DNA from: an uncultured Phycisphaeraceae bacterium
GTDB taxonomy: Bacteria; Planctomycetota; Phycisphaerae; Phycisphaerales; UBA1924
Assembly (NCBI GenBank): GCA_937899905.1
Contig: CALCCF010000079.1
Span: forward strand, 1 to 64,000
Direction of reading: 5' to 3'
DNA: 64,000 nt
The notes under the pieces are model-generated. The model ran no database searches and was not told the DNA's origin. It saw only the letters and a program-made list of their open reading frames with translations. Of this stretch, positions 43,482 to 56,000 are shown piece by piece. The position numbers and the translations under genes were made by a program. Position 1 is the first letter of the stretch. Each line of letters begins with the position of its first letter.

Positions 43482-43961
43482 TTAGAACTCGACGATGTAG
43501 TAGAAGCGGTCTCCCGAGAATTGCTGGAAGCCGCCGGTGGTCAGGTCGCCATCGTCAAGGATCGCATCGATGACGGCCATGTAGTCCTCGTCCTTCTGCT
43601 CGTCGGCGGCCTGAAAGTGGACGCCGATACCGAGCGTGATGTCGTAGTCGGGACGCGACTCGCTGTCCCACACGCCCTCGATGGGCGTGCCGTTCTCCCA
43701 CGCCTCGGCGTCGACGTAGTCCTCAAGACCATCCGGGAGCGTGCCCGAGCCGCTGTCGCCGATCCAGAATCCCTCGCGCGCCCGATGCATGGTCGCCACA
43801 TCGGCGAACTGCTTGACGTTGCGGGCGAAGGCGGTTTGCGCCGCGTTGCCCGCGGCGTTCGCGGCCTGCGGCACCACGATGGCCGCCAGCACCCCGAGGA
43901 TCACAACCACGATGAGGATCTCTACAAGCGTAAAGCCCGAACGACTCGCGAGCCGGCCCAT
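43482..43961 (-). CDS. Type IV pilin-like protein (pseudopilin)
   Basis: Encodes 159 residues from the ATG at 43961, with AAGGAGAT just upstream. A short leader MGRLASRSG precedes the prepilin peptidase site G/FTLVE and the hydrophobic helix ILIVVVILGVLAAIVVP, the signature of type IV pilins and type II secretion pseudopilins. The C-terminal globular part (about 90 residues) is acidic with no recognised ligand site. It is divergent from a second pseudopilin at 44237. The pair may act as minor pilins or pseudopilins, with the assembly machinery located elsewhere. Confidence 0.9.
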   Translation of the reverse strand: MGRLASRSGFTLVEILIVVVILGVLAAIVVPQAANAAGNAAQTAFARNVKQFADVATMHRAREGFWIGDSGSGTLPDGLEDYVDAEAWENGTPIEGVWDSESRPDYDITLGIGVHFQAADEQKDEDYMAVIDAILDDGDLTTGGFQQFSGDRFYYIVEF

Positions 43962-44212
43962 CGGCGATCTCCTTGCAGGCCGCCCCACCCCTGCCGGTGC
44001 GCAACCCACGTCTAAGTCATCGAATCTAGCAACCGCCCAGTCCACGCCCGGCGGCATGACGGCTGCGAGTGGGTGGACCTGACCGGCCTGTGACGGTGGG
44101 AACGCGTTATGGGCCATGAGCGAGCCTGCCTATCTCCACACAACGGCCGCATCGCCCTCGACCCTCGGACGGGCCCTCGCAGAATCGACACGGGATCGAC
44201 CACGCCTTCCGC

Positions 44213-44218
44213 TATAGT
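44213..44218 (+). promoter_or_regulatory. Candidate -10 box for the second pseudopilin
   Basis: TATAGT at 44213-44218 matches five of six positions of the -10 consensus, 18 bases before the ATG at 44237. A -35 at ideal spacing is not clear. It would give a leader of about 12 bases. The rest of the 275-base gap 43962-44236 shows nothing definite. Confidence 0.3.
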
Positions 44219-44236
44219 GGACTTCGGAGAACCCGC

Positions 44237-45064
44237 ATGACCAGCCGCCCGCGACGCACCCCGGCCTTCACGCTCATCGAGCTGTTGGTGGTCATCGCCA
44301 TCATCGCAATCCTGATCGGCGTGCTCGTGCCGAGCCTTGCCGGTGCTCGCGCCGCCGCTCAGACCACGATCTGCGCACAGAACCTGCGGCAGATCGGGAC
44401 GGCGGCGGTCGTGTACGCCACCGATTACAAGGAGCGGATCTGGCCGGCCGACGATTGGGCGTTCGGTCGCGAGGACTCCGGAGCGATCGATCGATCCAAG
44501 CCGGGCATCATCTTCGACTACGTCGACGACGCGCACGAGATCTGCGGTTGTCCGACCAACAAGCGACGATCGGCAGACGGCCGGCGTGCCGGCACGCTCT
44601 ACGGCGCGCTCACCGATCTGAACTTCGACTACACGATGTTCGACGAGATGCAGGGCTATCGGTTGGGCCAGGAAGTGCAGGTCGCTCGGCTGAGAAACGT
44701 TGCCGCGTCCAAGCCGATACGGATCCCCGTCCGGGCGACCGACACGTTGCTGTCCGTGATGCGCGGCGTGCCGCTCTACATCGAAGAGAGCGTGTGGTTC
44801 TACAACCAGACCTTCACAGAGGGCTTCTGGGGCAACCTCGACCAGATCACCGATCGGCACGACAAGGGCGGCCATATCTTGTACGCCGACGGCGTTGTTG
44901 AACTCGCCAAGTATGCGAAGGGGCCGCGCGGCGAGCGTGTCGAGGAGCGCGACGACTTCACCGCCGCGTGCGTGTTTGCCCGCGTGAACAACGGCGGAGC
45001 CGACTGGTGGAGGGTCACCGATCGGGGCCAGGACTACGGCTGGATCAACTCGCCGCGAGACTGA
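44237..45064 (+). CDS. Pseudopilin of the planctomycete H-x9-DG type
   Basis: Encodes 275 residues. The leader [10 protein letters not shown] is followed by [24 protein letters not shown], the prepilin cleavage site and helix. The C-terminal region has [16 protein letters not shown], the H-X9-DG-like segment typical of the large DUF1559-related pilin-like families in planctomycetes. Such proteins are processed by prepilin peptidase and thought to be part of pilus or secretion systems at the cell surface. It is divergent from the other pilin and followed 78 bases later by the ASPIC protein. Confidence 0.85.
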   Translation: MTSRPRRTPAFTLIELLVVIAIIAILIGVLVPSLAGARAAAQTTICAQNLRQIGTAAVVYATDYKERIWPADDWAFGREDSGAIDRSKPGIIFDYVDDAHEICGCPTNKRRSADGRRAGTLYGALTDLNFDYTMFDEMQGYRLGQEVQVARLRNVAASKPIRIPVRATDTLLSVMRGVPLYIEESVWFYNQTFTEGFWGNLDQITDRHDKGGHILYADGVVELAKYAKGPRGERVEERDDFTAACVFARVNNGGADWWRVTDRGQDYGWINSPRD

Positions 45065-45142
45065 GTTCCAGTCGGGGTAACCGGTTCGGAACCGATGCCT
45101 TGAGTGCCCCCACGTTCGTCGAGCGGCGTCGTACCATCGGCC

Positions 45143-46930
45143 ATGCGCACCCCTCCGCCCAAGACCACACGACGCCTGATCCTCGCCGCCGGGCTCTTTG
45201 CGTGCACGCCGGCTGCAGCCCAGATTCGGTTTGCCGATGCGACCGCACGTGTAGGGCTGGAAGACGCCGACGGCCCGATCTCGGCGGCCCATATCTGCGC
45301 GGCCGATCTCGATGGCGACGGCTTCGATGATCTGGTCGTTGGCCGCTCGCGTGTGTTCCTCAATCGTGCGGGCGATAGCGGGCGTGTCTTCGCCGAGGTC
45401 GAGAGCACCGGCCTGCCCGAAACGCGTCGCGGCGACATCATCGTGTTCGGCGATGTCGATAACGATGGCCACGCCGACGCGGTGCTCGCGCGTTCACTCG
45501 ATGTAAACGCGGACGGCTATGAGCCTCCAGCCGATGGCGAACCGCAGGCACTGGCATGGCTCGCGGGCAACGGCGACGGCACATTTGGGCAGCCGCTTGG
45601 CGCATTCACGCCGATCAACACCGCGACCCCGGGCACAACGGCGGCGGTGTCACTGGGCGATCTCGATCTGGACGGACGCCTGGACATCGTGCTGGGCCAG
45701 TGGTACACCAGGTACGGCCAAAGCCTGGAGAGTTATGCCAACGACGTGGTGCTGCAGCAGGCCGACGGGACCTTCGAGCGAATGGCGCTGCCGGTCGATG
45801 GCGTTGAGTTCAACGACGAGGCCGATGCGGGCGGACGGCCGACCTACGGCGTTCTCGTTGCCCACGTGCTGTCGAGCGTCGTGCCCGGCCAGCACCCGCA
45901 GATACTGGAGTTAAACTACGGCCGCCGCTGGAACAGGCTGTGGATGCTCGGCGACGACGGCGAGTGGTTCGACACCGCTCCGGACGTCAAACTCGACGGC
46001 GACGCCATCCGCCACGGCAGGCATCCAGACTGGCTCAAGGAGCGGGCCAAGACCGACCCGCGGTTCGATCGCGACGACGAGAAGCCCTTCCGCGCGAACG
46101 GGAACTCGTTCGACGCGGCGGTCGGCGATGTCGATGGCGACGGTCGATTCGATGTGCTGCTCACCGAGATCACGCACGGATGGGCGGGCGAGAGCAGCGA
46201 TCCCAGCCGCGTGCTCGTGCGCGAAGACGGCTTTGCCGGGCCGCTCTTCATCGAGCGAGATGGCCTCTCGCTCGATCGGGCACCCCAAGATCCATCGGTC
46301 CGAAGCTGGAACCAAGGCGACATCTACGGCGGCCTGGGGGACTTCGATCTCGACGGCCGCATAGACGTGCTCGTGTGCTCGAGCGACTACCCGGACAACC
46401 AGCGGCTGCGCATTTGGCGTCAGCAGGCCGACGGCTCGCTCATCGATGTCGCCAGTTGGTCGGGCATCGACCACATCGGTGCCGGGCAGCTCGCGCTGCT
46501 CGACTTCGATAACGATGGCGATCTGGACATCGCCGCAGGCCAGAGCTTCACACGGCTCAATGCCGCACAGCGTGCGGGTCGCAAGCCGCGGATACGACTG
46601 TTCGAGAATCGGGCCGCCGGCACGGCTGATCGGCATTCGATCGTGCTGCGACTGGAGGGCGCCCCAGCGCTTGGGATGAATCGCGATGCGCTGGGCGCGA
46701 TGGTGCGCGTGACTACCACGATCGACGGCGAGCGGATCACACGCATCGCCCAGGTCATCGGGCCGGGCGGGCACCAAGGCAAGCAGGGCTCGCTCGCACT
46801 CGCGTTCGCGGTCGGGGCCGATGGCGCCGAGGAGGTCGAGGTATTCTGGCCCGATGCCAGGGGTACTACGACGCGGCTTGGCGATGTCGCCCCAGGATCG
46901 CACACCATCAGCCCCGACTCGGCGAGATGA
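45143..46930 (+). CDS. Exported FG-GAP protein with ASPIC/UnbV C-terminal domain
   Basis: Encodes 595 residues from the ATG at 45143. A signal peptide ends PAAAQ. FG-GAP repeats with DLDGDGFDDLVV, DVDNDGHADAVL, DLDLDGRLDIVL, DVDGDGRFDVLL and DFDNDGDLDIAA span about 35-480. The last 110 residues (RLEGAPALGMNRDALGAMVR, IGPGGHQGKQGSLALAFAVG, VEVFWPDARG) fit the ASPIC/UnbV domain, as in CRTAC1-like proteins. It would form a calcium-binding beta-propeller outside the cytoplasm. It is followed by a terminator that serves the convergent giant gene. Confidence 0.9.
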   Translation: MRTPPPKTTRRLILAAGLFACTPAAAQIRFADATARVGLEDADGPISAAHICAADLDGDGFDDLVVGRSRVFLNRAGDSGRVFAEVESTGLPETRRGDIIVFGDVDNDGHADAVLARSLDVNADGYEPPADGEPQALAWLAGNGDGTFGQPLGAFTPINTATPGTTAAVSLGDLDLDGRLDIVLGQWYTRYGQSLESYANDVVLQQADGTFERMALPVDGVEFNDEADAGGRPTYGVLVAHVLSSVVPGQHPQILELNYGRRWNRLWMLGDDGEWFDTAPDVKLDGDAIRHGRHPDWLKERAKTDPRFDRDDEKPFRANGNSFDAAVGDVDGDGRFDVLLTEITHGWAGESSDPSRVLVREDGFAGPLFIERDGLSLDRAPQDPSVRSWNQGDIYGGLGDFDLDGRIDVLVCSSDYPDNQRLRIWRQQADGSLIDVASWSGIDHIGAGQLALLDFDNDGDLDIAAGQSFTRLNAAQRAGRKPRIRLFENRAAGTADRHSIVLRLEGAPALGMNRDALGAMVRVTTTIDGERITRIAQVIGPGGHQGKQGSLALAFAVGADGAEEVEVFWPDARGTTTRLGDVAPGSHTISPDSAR

Positions 46931-46978
46931 TCGGAACGCGCTCGGGCGCGTGACTGTCGCAACAAGATCGTGTGTACC

Positions 46979-47021
46979 AAAAAGAAAACCGCCGAGCGGC
47001 CCAGAGGGCAGCGCTCGGCGG
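46979..47021 (-). terminator. Rho-independent terminator of the giant surface protein gene
   Basis: CCGCCGAGCG (46989-46998) and CGCTCGGCGG (47012-47021) are perfect 10-base arms with a 13-base loop. On the minus strand they are followed by TTTTCTTTTT (46988-46979). It lies 35 bases after the giant gene stop. Confidence 0.85.
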
Positions 47022-47055
47022 GGCGGGATGGGCTCTTGGCGGTCCGGCCTAGCGA

Positions 47056-50000
47056 CTAGAACAGTCGCGGCAGGATCGAGTCCAGCAAGGACGGGGAATT
47101 CGGGTTACCGACGCCGGCGGTGGTCTGCTGGCCCAGGAAGAACTGGGTGTCCACCAGCGGGTCGAACCGGCTGGACAGCGGGCGGGCGAACGTGGGCAGG
47201 AAGTAGTCTCCGGGCGGCACGTTGCTCGGGCTGTTCGACGAGAGCGCGTCGACGTTGAACGTCGCCGGGTTGAGCGCGGTTGTCCGCAAGCCGAGCAGCT
47301 CGCCGACGCGTCGGCCAACGGCGGCGGTGAGCGCGTCGGTAAGATCGCGCACCTCGGGCTCCGACGGGTTGAAGCCAAGGGCCGTCAACTGCGGCACGAA
47401 CACCACGCCCTCGTCGTTGCGATCCGCGTTGAACGGGTCGGAACGCTCGGAGTAGCCGAAGATCTCCTCGAAATCGAGGGAGAAGTCACCGATACCGAAG
47501 GTGAACGGGTTGAAGAAGAAGCTGATCGGATCGGCGGAGAACGTGAAGTTCACCGGATCGCTCGTATCGGTGATGAACACCGTCGAGAAGTCATCGCCCT
47601 GGAAGTCGCTCGGGTTACTCGAGAAGTTGATGTCGTAACCGGCACCCTGGAACAGGTCGTTCAGGTTGTCGACGAGCTCGCGCTGGATGAACGTATCCAC
47701 CGGGATGCCGTCGATGTTGCCGCTGAAGCCGAGCGCCCGGCTGCTGAACGGAAGGAGCTCGGTGGTCTGGTCTCCGACCTGCAGCCAGTCGAGCGAACCG
47801 CCGTTGAACTCGATGAACACGTTCTGCGAGTTCGTGATCAGCTGCGCGTCGATCGAGTCATCGCCGGTGCCAGCGATTTCGTCATCGCCGGTGTCAAGCG
47901 TGTACCGGAAGCGCCCCTCGTTGATCCGCAAGCGGTCATCGAAGGTGCCAAACTCGCCATCGGGGCCGGCGAACGCTTGCACGGTCGGAGCGGTGCTTGA
48001 TCGCTCGATCTCGACGATGTAGTCGCTGTTGAACACGCCCTGGATGAAGAACGCGTAGGTGCCCGTCCGCGGGGCCTGGGTCACGATGAAGAAGTCGCCG
48101 TTCTCATCGGTGCCGTAGCGGAGCGTGCCGTCCTCAGCGAACAGTTCGGCGCCGCTGCCCGAGATCGTGCCGAACTCGCTGGGCGAGAAGACCAGCTGGC
48201 CGTCGCTCACCGTCGTGGAGTTGGTCGTGTCGAACAGGCCGATCTGCACCGCACCGGAGAAGTCCTGGACGATGGCGTCGAGCGTGCCGACCGTCTGGCG
48301 GCCGCCCAGATCGGCTCCGGTCTCGGAGAGCTTGACCGTGAAGCGGAGCTCGTCGCCCGCCTGGATGTTCTGGCGGTTGTTGAGGTGGAAGATGTCGACA
48401 TCCGGCACGATGTTGCCCGGACGCCCACGGGCACCCTCTTCACCGATGGCCGAAGCCACCTCAGTCAGGCTGGTGCCGTCCGGGAAGCGGGTGGTCACTA
48501 CACCGCGATCATCGGTACCGGTGATCACTCCCGTTTCCTGGTTCCGCGTGAACGTGAATGCGCCGATGGTGACCTCGGCGCGATCATCGGCGGTCCCGAC
48601 CACACCATCGGGGCCCGAGAACGATGTCGCGAACGGCGCTTCGATGAGGTCGCGACCATCACCGGAGTTTGTCGCGGCGCTGAATCCCGAGTCGCCATCA
48701 TCGAACACCTCGACCGTGATCGAGTAGCTGCCGACGAGACCGGAGGCCGGCTCGATGTTCTCGAGGGCGTCAGGATCGAAGGCCAATCCGATAGCCGAGT
48801 TGCTGACCTCGATGAAGTACGTGCCGGTCTGGGTGATCAGGTAGTTCGTGCCGAAGGTGATGATGCCTTCCTGCAGCTGGCTGGCATCGGCCGGAAGCGT
48901 GGTGCTCTCGCCGGTGATACCCAGCTGGAACGACTGATCGGGGCCGTACAGCGAAACGAACGCGTTGAACGCCGAGCCCGTGTTCGCACCAAGCCGCAGG
49001 ATCTGCCCGGCCTGGAGCGTGATCGTGTAAAGATCGAGATCGCTGGCTAGCGAGAACGCCTGTGCGTCGGTGTCGGGGTGGTCACCGATGAAGCCACGGA
49101 GGGTGAACTCGGTGTTGATATCAGGGAGCGCATCGGGCTCGAACTTGCTATCGAGCGCCGTGTCCAGCGAACCGGGCCCGTAGAAGTCGACCGTGGCCGG
49201 CCCGAGGAAGCCGCGATCCACGATGAGGGTGTTCGGCGTGATTCGGTCGCCGACATCGCCGACGAACGCGTCGCCACCGAAGAAGCGGTCCGGGTCGGCG
49301 AATCCGTCGCCATCGGCATCGAGCCTGGCCGCCGCGTTCTGGCCGCGGACGATGGCAGGATCGAGCTCGAATCGGTACAGGCCGGGACCGGCCACGCCGG
49401 GAAGCTGCGGGAGATCGCGACGGGTCACGACATCCGAGAACGTGATGACCGCGGCGTTCTCCTCCTCGTCGTACTCGAAGAGGTAGTCCTGGCCCTCGTC
49501 GAGACGGATCTTCACAAGGCCGCCGTCGCGGACCTCGCTGATGATCAGCCCGTCCTTGAGCGTCTGTGCGTTCATCGGCTGATTGAAGAAGACGCGGCCG
49601 ATGTAAATGCCGCCATCGAAGGTCACCTCGATGTCCTCGACGCTCACCACGTCGGGAAGTGTGGCGAACGCGTTGACCACGAAGTTGTTCGATTCCGTGA
49701 CCGCAACGCCATCGACCGTGACATCGCCGACGGTACCGGTCGCAAATACACCGAAGGACTCCGAACCACGGTTCGAGCCAATCTGCGTGCCACCAATCGT
49801 CACGCTGCCGATGTTCGAACGGCCGCCCGAGATGATGTCGTCGGTGGTCCCCAGGAACCCGTCGACGCCGCGTAGGAGACCGGCGGAGACCGAACTCTGG
49901 ATGAAGTTGCCGCCGATGTTGACGGCGTCGATGTTGCCACCATTGGTCACGTCGGCGTCGACACCCTCGCCACCAAAGCTCGCATCTCGGCCGACGTCGG

Positions 50001-53000
50001 CTCCGGCGAGGATGGTGGTCGCGAAGGCGCTGCCCGTGGTCGTCACCGTGCCGATGTTGTTCGCGGCGACGATGAGCGTGCCGGACATATCGAACGACGT
50101 CACGCTCTGGATGTTGTGACCCGAGCGGATCTCGCTGTTGTTGATCGAGCCGTTGACAAACAGTGCGCCGCGGATGCCGTTGTCGACGCTGATGCTGGCA
50201 CGCATCGAGCCCTGGACGGTGATGCCCTCGGTGCCCAGGATGCGGATCGTGGGGGTCACGAACTCGCCGGGCAGCTGCGGTGTCTCACCACCGAGATCGC
50301 CATTCACGATCAACTGGCGGAGGAGGATCGCCTCGATAGAACCGCTCGTCAGGATGAAGCCCGACTGCAACAACTGGATGTCATTGCCGACGATGATGTC
50401 GCCCGTGCCCTGGAAGCCGGCCAGGACGATCTCGCGGGCGAAGCCATCGATGATGATGTCCGAGTCGCCGAACAGGACGGCCTGGATATCGAGGCGGCCG
50501 ATCGACGCGTCGTCGTTGCTGATGACGCTGAAGTCGGCGAGCGCTCCGGTATCGCTCGTCACGGTGACGTTGCTGTTGATGCTGGTGCCGACCAGCAGCA
50601 GGCGTCCGGTCGCCTCGTCCCAAATCGCCGTGCCCGGGCCCGAGAAGGAGATCGTGCCCTCGGCGGCACCGCGGGTGAAATCGATGGAGGAACCGTCCGG
50701 GATCGTGACGCCGCCCGCGGGCAGGATCATGTCGCCGGTCGTGCTATCGACCATCGGGCGGAACAGGATGTCGTTCACGACGGGCGTCTGCTGGCCCAGG
50801 GTCTCGATGCCCGGGCTGAGCGTCGGCAGGCCGGTGTCGACGAACGCGCTTACGTTCGTCGCGGTCCCGCCGACCGTCACGGACTCGATGATGGAGATGC
50901 CGAGCGCGTGCAGGTCGTCGGTCTCAAGGCCCTCGGCCGTCATGATCAGCGTGTTGTACTGGCCGTCTTCGCCGGCGACCATGCCCGCGGAGACCGCCAC
51001 GTTGGTGGCATCGCCGGCGATGGAAACGTTGCGAACGATGCCGGCCTTGTTCACGTCCTGAGCCGAGCCCACGCCACCGGCGCGGCCATCCGCACCCAGG
51101 GCGAACAGGCCACCGGCCACGAGCAGGTTCTCAGCCGAGCCGGAGATCGTGACGGTGCCGACAGAGTTGCCCGCCAGGATTTGCGTGCCGAAACCGGTCG
51201 TGCTGACGTCATTGGCGATGTTGCCCTCACCGAGCACATTGATCTGGCCTATGGCGTTGCGGGCGTGGAACAGGGCCTCGAAGATCGATCCGTTGGTCAC
51301 GTTGACCACGCCGATGTCGCGACCGGCGGTGATCCGCGGACCGTCGAAGTTCGCGCTGGCGCCAACACCCGGAGGCAACTGGTTGCGCAGATCCGTGGCC
51401 GCGGTGAAGCCGGACAGCGCCGGGTTCACACCGATGTCGCCGAACACGCCGTCCTCAGACGCGTTCACGGTGATGTTAAAGATCGTGCGATCGGCGTGGA
51501 TGCTGCCGAGCAGGTGGCCGGAGTTGATGACCACGCTCGCGATATCACCGTTGAAGGCCGCAATCGAGCCCTGCGGCAGCAGCGAGCCGTTGTTGATGGT
51601 GACGTTGCCGATGTCACCGCTGAAGCTCATGATGCTGCCGGCATAGTCGCCGTTGGCCACGACCGACTCGATCCGCCCGTAGGCCTCGATGGATCCGGTC
51701 GGGATCAGGTTGTTGGCGGGCAAGCCGGGCTGGGCGCCGATGACGATCGAACCGGTGATGGCCTGCGCCACACGAACATCCGAGTACAGGCCGCCATTGG
51801 CGATGTCGATCCCGGTCAGATCGCCGCGGATGAGCAAGACGCTGGGATCTTCAATGTCGCCCAGGTTCCGACCGACGCTGATGTTCTCCAGCGTGCCGCT
51901 GATGTCGGTGCTCAGCAGGATGTCGCGCGACGCGACCAGATTGGTCACGTTGCCTCGCGACGTCCGGGTCTCGAGCGAACCGCGGAGATCGCCGGCGGTG
52001 GCCTCGATGCGTGTGATCGGGCCGGTCGCCAGGATGCCACCATCGAAGAGGGTCTCGACGATCAGGCTGTCCAGGCGGCCATCGGGGCCGGTGATATTGA
52101 TGTTGCTCGCGGTGATCTCGCGGGCGGCGAGGTCGATCAACGGACCCGAGACGCTGATGTCCGACGCGCGGATGGCCTCGGTAATCGTCATCTCTGTGAT
52201 CTGGCCCGTGACAATCTGCGTGGCCCGGATGTCCGTAGCCATGAACGAGCGGATGGTGCCAAGCACACGGATGTCCGCACGCTGCACGAGGCGGGCCTCA
52301 ATGCTCTCGCGGACCTCGCCGTTCACCTCGATGAAGGTGTCGGCGAACACGCCGCCGGAGCCGTCCTCGCCGCTCTCGTCGCTCACGACCAGCGTGTCCA
52401 GATCGCCACCGATGCTGATGAACGCTCGGAACAACTCCCTGGGCGTGCCGCCCCCGGTGCTGTTCACGATGTTGCCAGCCCGAATCTCCTCGACGTCGTT
52501 GGCGAACGAGAGCTGCGAAGCGTCGATGTTGCCGCCGAACTGGATCTCATCGGCCGAGAGGCCCTCGGCGCGGACGAGGAACAGCCCGGAGTCTTCGTCA
52601 CCGATCCACGAGCGGATCTCGCCGGTCCGCAAGAGGCCCTCGCGGTAGTTGAAGTCGTCGAAGAAGTCGCTCAGCTGCGTGGCCCCGACGAAGGCGTCGA
52701 TGATCCGGCTGTTGGTGAGCTCGAAGGAATCGATGCCCGCGAATCCGTCGCCCACGACGTTGTTTGCGGCGACGACGCTGCCGAAGATCGTGGCGTCTTC
52801 GGCGATCAGGTTGATGATGTCATCGGCGGCAAAGATGCCGGTCGTGCTCAGCGCGTCAGGGGCGCGCTGGGCAACGCCCATGCCCACGTTGAGGTCCACG
52901 ATATCGCCGGCATAGATGGTGCCGAAGATGCCGTTGAAGGCGCCCGGCACGCGATCCGCCTCGTCACCGAGATCCTCGTTGACGATCGCATCGATGATCA

Positions 53001-56000
53001 CGCCGGTGGAACTCAGGATCACATCACCCACACCGCCACCAACACGCAGCAGCGTGAGGTTGCCCGTGCGCACGAAGAGGCCGTCGAGGTACGGATCCAC
53101 CGGCGAGCCGAGGTCGCTCAGGAAGCCGCCGCCGGCCGGATACACGTTGTCTCCGACGGGCCGATACACACCGCCGCCCCAGAACGGCGTGATGACGGTC
53201 GCCGGAACATCGAATCCATCCTCACGACCGATACCCTGGAACAGCTCGCCATTGATCCCAACGAACGGTGAGATCCGCCGTGGCCCAAACTCGGGCAACT
53301 GCGTCCGCCCAAGATCGCCGACGATGGACACCTCGTTGAGGCCAACCACGTCGATCGCGACGATGTCACCACGCGGCGTCTCGTTGCGGATGGCGTCAAA
53401 GGCGCCGCCACCGCTCTGGAAGATCTGCCAGACGTCGACCTGGACCTCGCCGGTGATCCGGATCTCCGACGCCGCGGTGGCGCCAGTGATGTCGATGCGG
53501 CCGATGCTGATCACGTCGTCGGCCGATCCGTCGAGCGTGTTGATGATCAGGTCGCGGCCACCGGTCAGGTCGGCCTCGATCGTGGCCAGCGCCACACCCT
53601 CCGCGCCATCGACACCGATAAAGCGCAAGAAGCCGACGATGGAGCCCACCGGGCCGACACCCGAAACCTCGACGGTGAACCGACCGCCGGCGTCATCGAT
53701 CAGTTCGACCGACTCGCCGATGATCAGGTTCAGGCCGGTATCAACGCCGAACGTGTTCGTCAGGCCGGGCGTGTCCACGAACCGGATGTCACTGCCAGGA
53801 CCCAGGTCGAAGTTCACGCCCTGCAGCGATGTTCGCGAGAACGAATCGATGCCAACGATGACGTCGCCGTCGGCAAACTCGACGTCCTGCGAGACGGCGA
53901 AACCACCGACCGTCGAGCCGGGGCTCGTGATGATGCTCACCGAATCGCTGGCAACGTGCGAACCGATCCTGATGAAGCCGATATCGCCGGGCCCGCCCGA
54001 GAGGCCCGTGCGGAACACGATCGAGTTGGTCGGGCTCGCGGGCGGTACCGCGGTGTCATCAACGTCGTAGTCCAGGCCGATCGCGCCCGACACATCGACG
54101 TATCCGATGCTGCCCTGCACGTTGAAGATGATCGGGCCACCCGCCGAGAAGATGTCGCCCTCGGTCGGTCCCGTGCCGATGATCTCGGACTGCCCGGTCA
54201 CGATGTACCCGAGGTCGCCACCGATCGTCATGATCAGCGGATCGAGGGGCGACTCGGCCTCGATGTCCGAACCGGCGTAGATCTCGTACAGATCGGCCGC
54301 GATCGTGAAGCTGCCGCCGGCAAGATCGGAGCGGCGATCCTGCGGATCGACGAACGCCGTGTCGTTGTCCTCGAAGTTGATGTTGTCGTCGGCCGAGATT
54401 GCCTGGCCGGCGCCATCGAGCAGGTCGGTGCCCGAGCGGATCGAACCCACCGATCCGGACAGCACGTTGATCGAAATGCTGAATCCGACGCCGGAAACGC
54501 CTGGCGCCAAAATATCCGCCGGGAAGCCCATGCCCGACGCCGTGCGGTACGAACCCAGTGTCACGGGCGCCATGCCCGACACGTTGAGCGCGTAGAACGA
54601 TCCGGTCTCCACGTCGTCATCGGCCTCGAAAGAGGCGATGAGGTAGAAGACGCCGGCGTACTCGGGCTGGTACTCAAGGAAGTACCGCCCGGTGTTGATG
54701 AACGACTCATCGCTCTCGGCGTGGGCGACCTGGCGACCACGCGCGTCGACCAATCGCACCACGAAGCTGGGATCATCGCCGATGCCCTCGACGACGAGCG
54801 GGCGGGTGCCATCCAGCGGGACGCCAAACACATCGACGGCGTCCTCACCAGTGTTCACCGGATCGCCAAAGCTCAGATCGCCCACCACCTGCACCTGCGT
54901 GCCGATGTTCCCGATGAACTCGGCGCTGCCGATCGAGTCGTTGCGCAGGTACTGCCCGCCGAACACCGGCGTCGTGCTGAAGAAGCGGAACGCGCTCAGC
55001 TCGTCGCTGGCGGCGAGCGCGGCCGCCTCCTGGGTGCCAATCAGCAGCTGGGCGCGGATGGTGTCGATCACCTCGTTGTCGTCGGTATCGATGCCGAAGG
55101 GCGCCTCAAGCTCGTAATACCGCGTGACCTCTCGGGGCTGGCGCAAGACCGACGAGCTCAGCTCGCCAACGACCGTGGTGTCCATGAGCGAGCGGCCCGC
55201 GATGTGCACCTGGCCCAGCGTGCGCTCGACCAGCAACTGGGCGCCGGTCTTGGTGATGACGTTGCTATCGTCGGGCGACCAAAGGCCGACATCTGAGGTC
55301 GACGTCAGCGCACCAAGGTCACCCTTGACCGTGATCGATCCGAGGATCGAACCGAATCCCAGCTGCCTGACGGCTCCGTTGAACACGGAGGACCCGAACA
55401 GCAAGCCGTGGATGTTGATGGAGCCAACGTTCTGGCTGCCGAGCGCGAAGATGCCCTGGTCGGGGTTGGTGAAGGAATTAAAGCTCGCCGTACCGATCGG
55501 GGAGTACGAAGCCGCCGTTGTGTTATCGCGATCGAAGGGCGAGCCGATGATGAGCGAACCCGCCGTCGGCGTGAGCCCATCGACCTCGCCATCACTATCC
55601 GGGACGATGCGGTAGCCGAAGCCGGCGCCCTCGAAGTCATCGGCGAGTGCGGTGAGATCGTCGATGACGGTCAGGTTGAAGCCAGGGAACTCAAAGAAGT
55701 CCGCGTCCACGTCTGGTTCTTCGTCCGCCTCGATCGTCGCGCCGAAGATCGTCAGCGTCGTTGTCTCGTCCGCGTTCGTGAACACGATGCGACCGATGCC
55801 GTCATTGAAGTCGGGAACGCCGTCGTCGTTCGGATCAACGATCGGGAATGTCGAGTTCTGGGGTGTGCCTAGCGCGATCGTCTGCACGATCGGCCGTCCG
55901 TAGAGATCGAAGAAGTTGACCGTCGTGCCAGGTAAGCCCGCCAGGCTCACGTATGCACCGAAGATGCGATCCTCGACGATGTCGGTAAAGTTGCCGGCCG

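Noticed and set aside
50116-53271. Long plus-strand open frame of over 1000 codons inside the giant gene
   Set aside because: It is antisense to the giant surface protein; its composition (Asp/Arg/Val/His-rich, repeating) mirrors the complement of the repeat region, and there is no recognisable start context.
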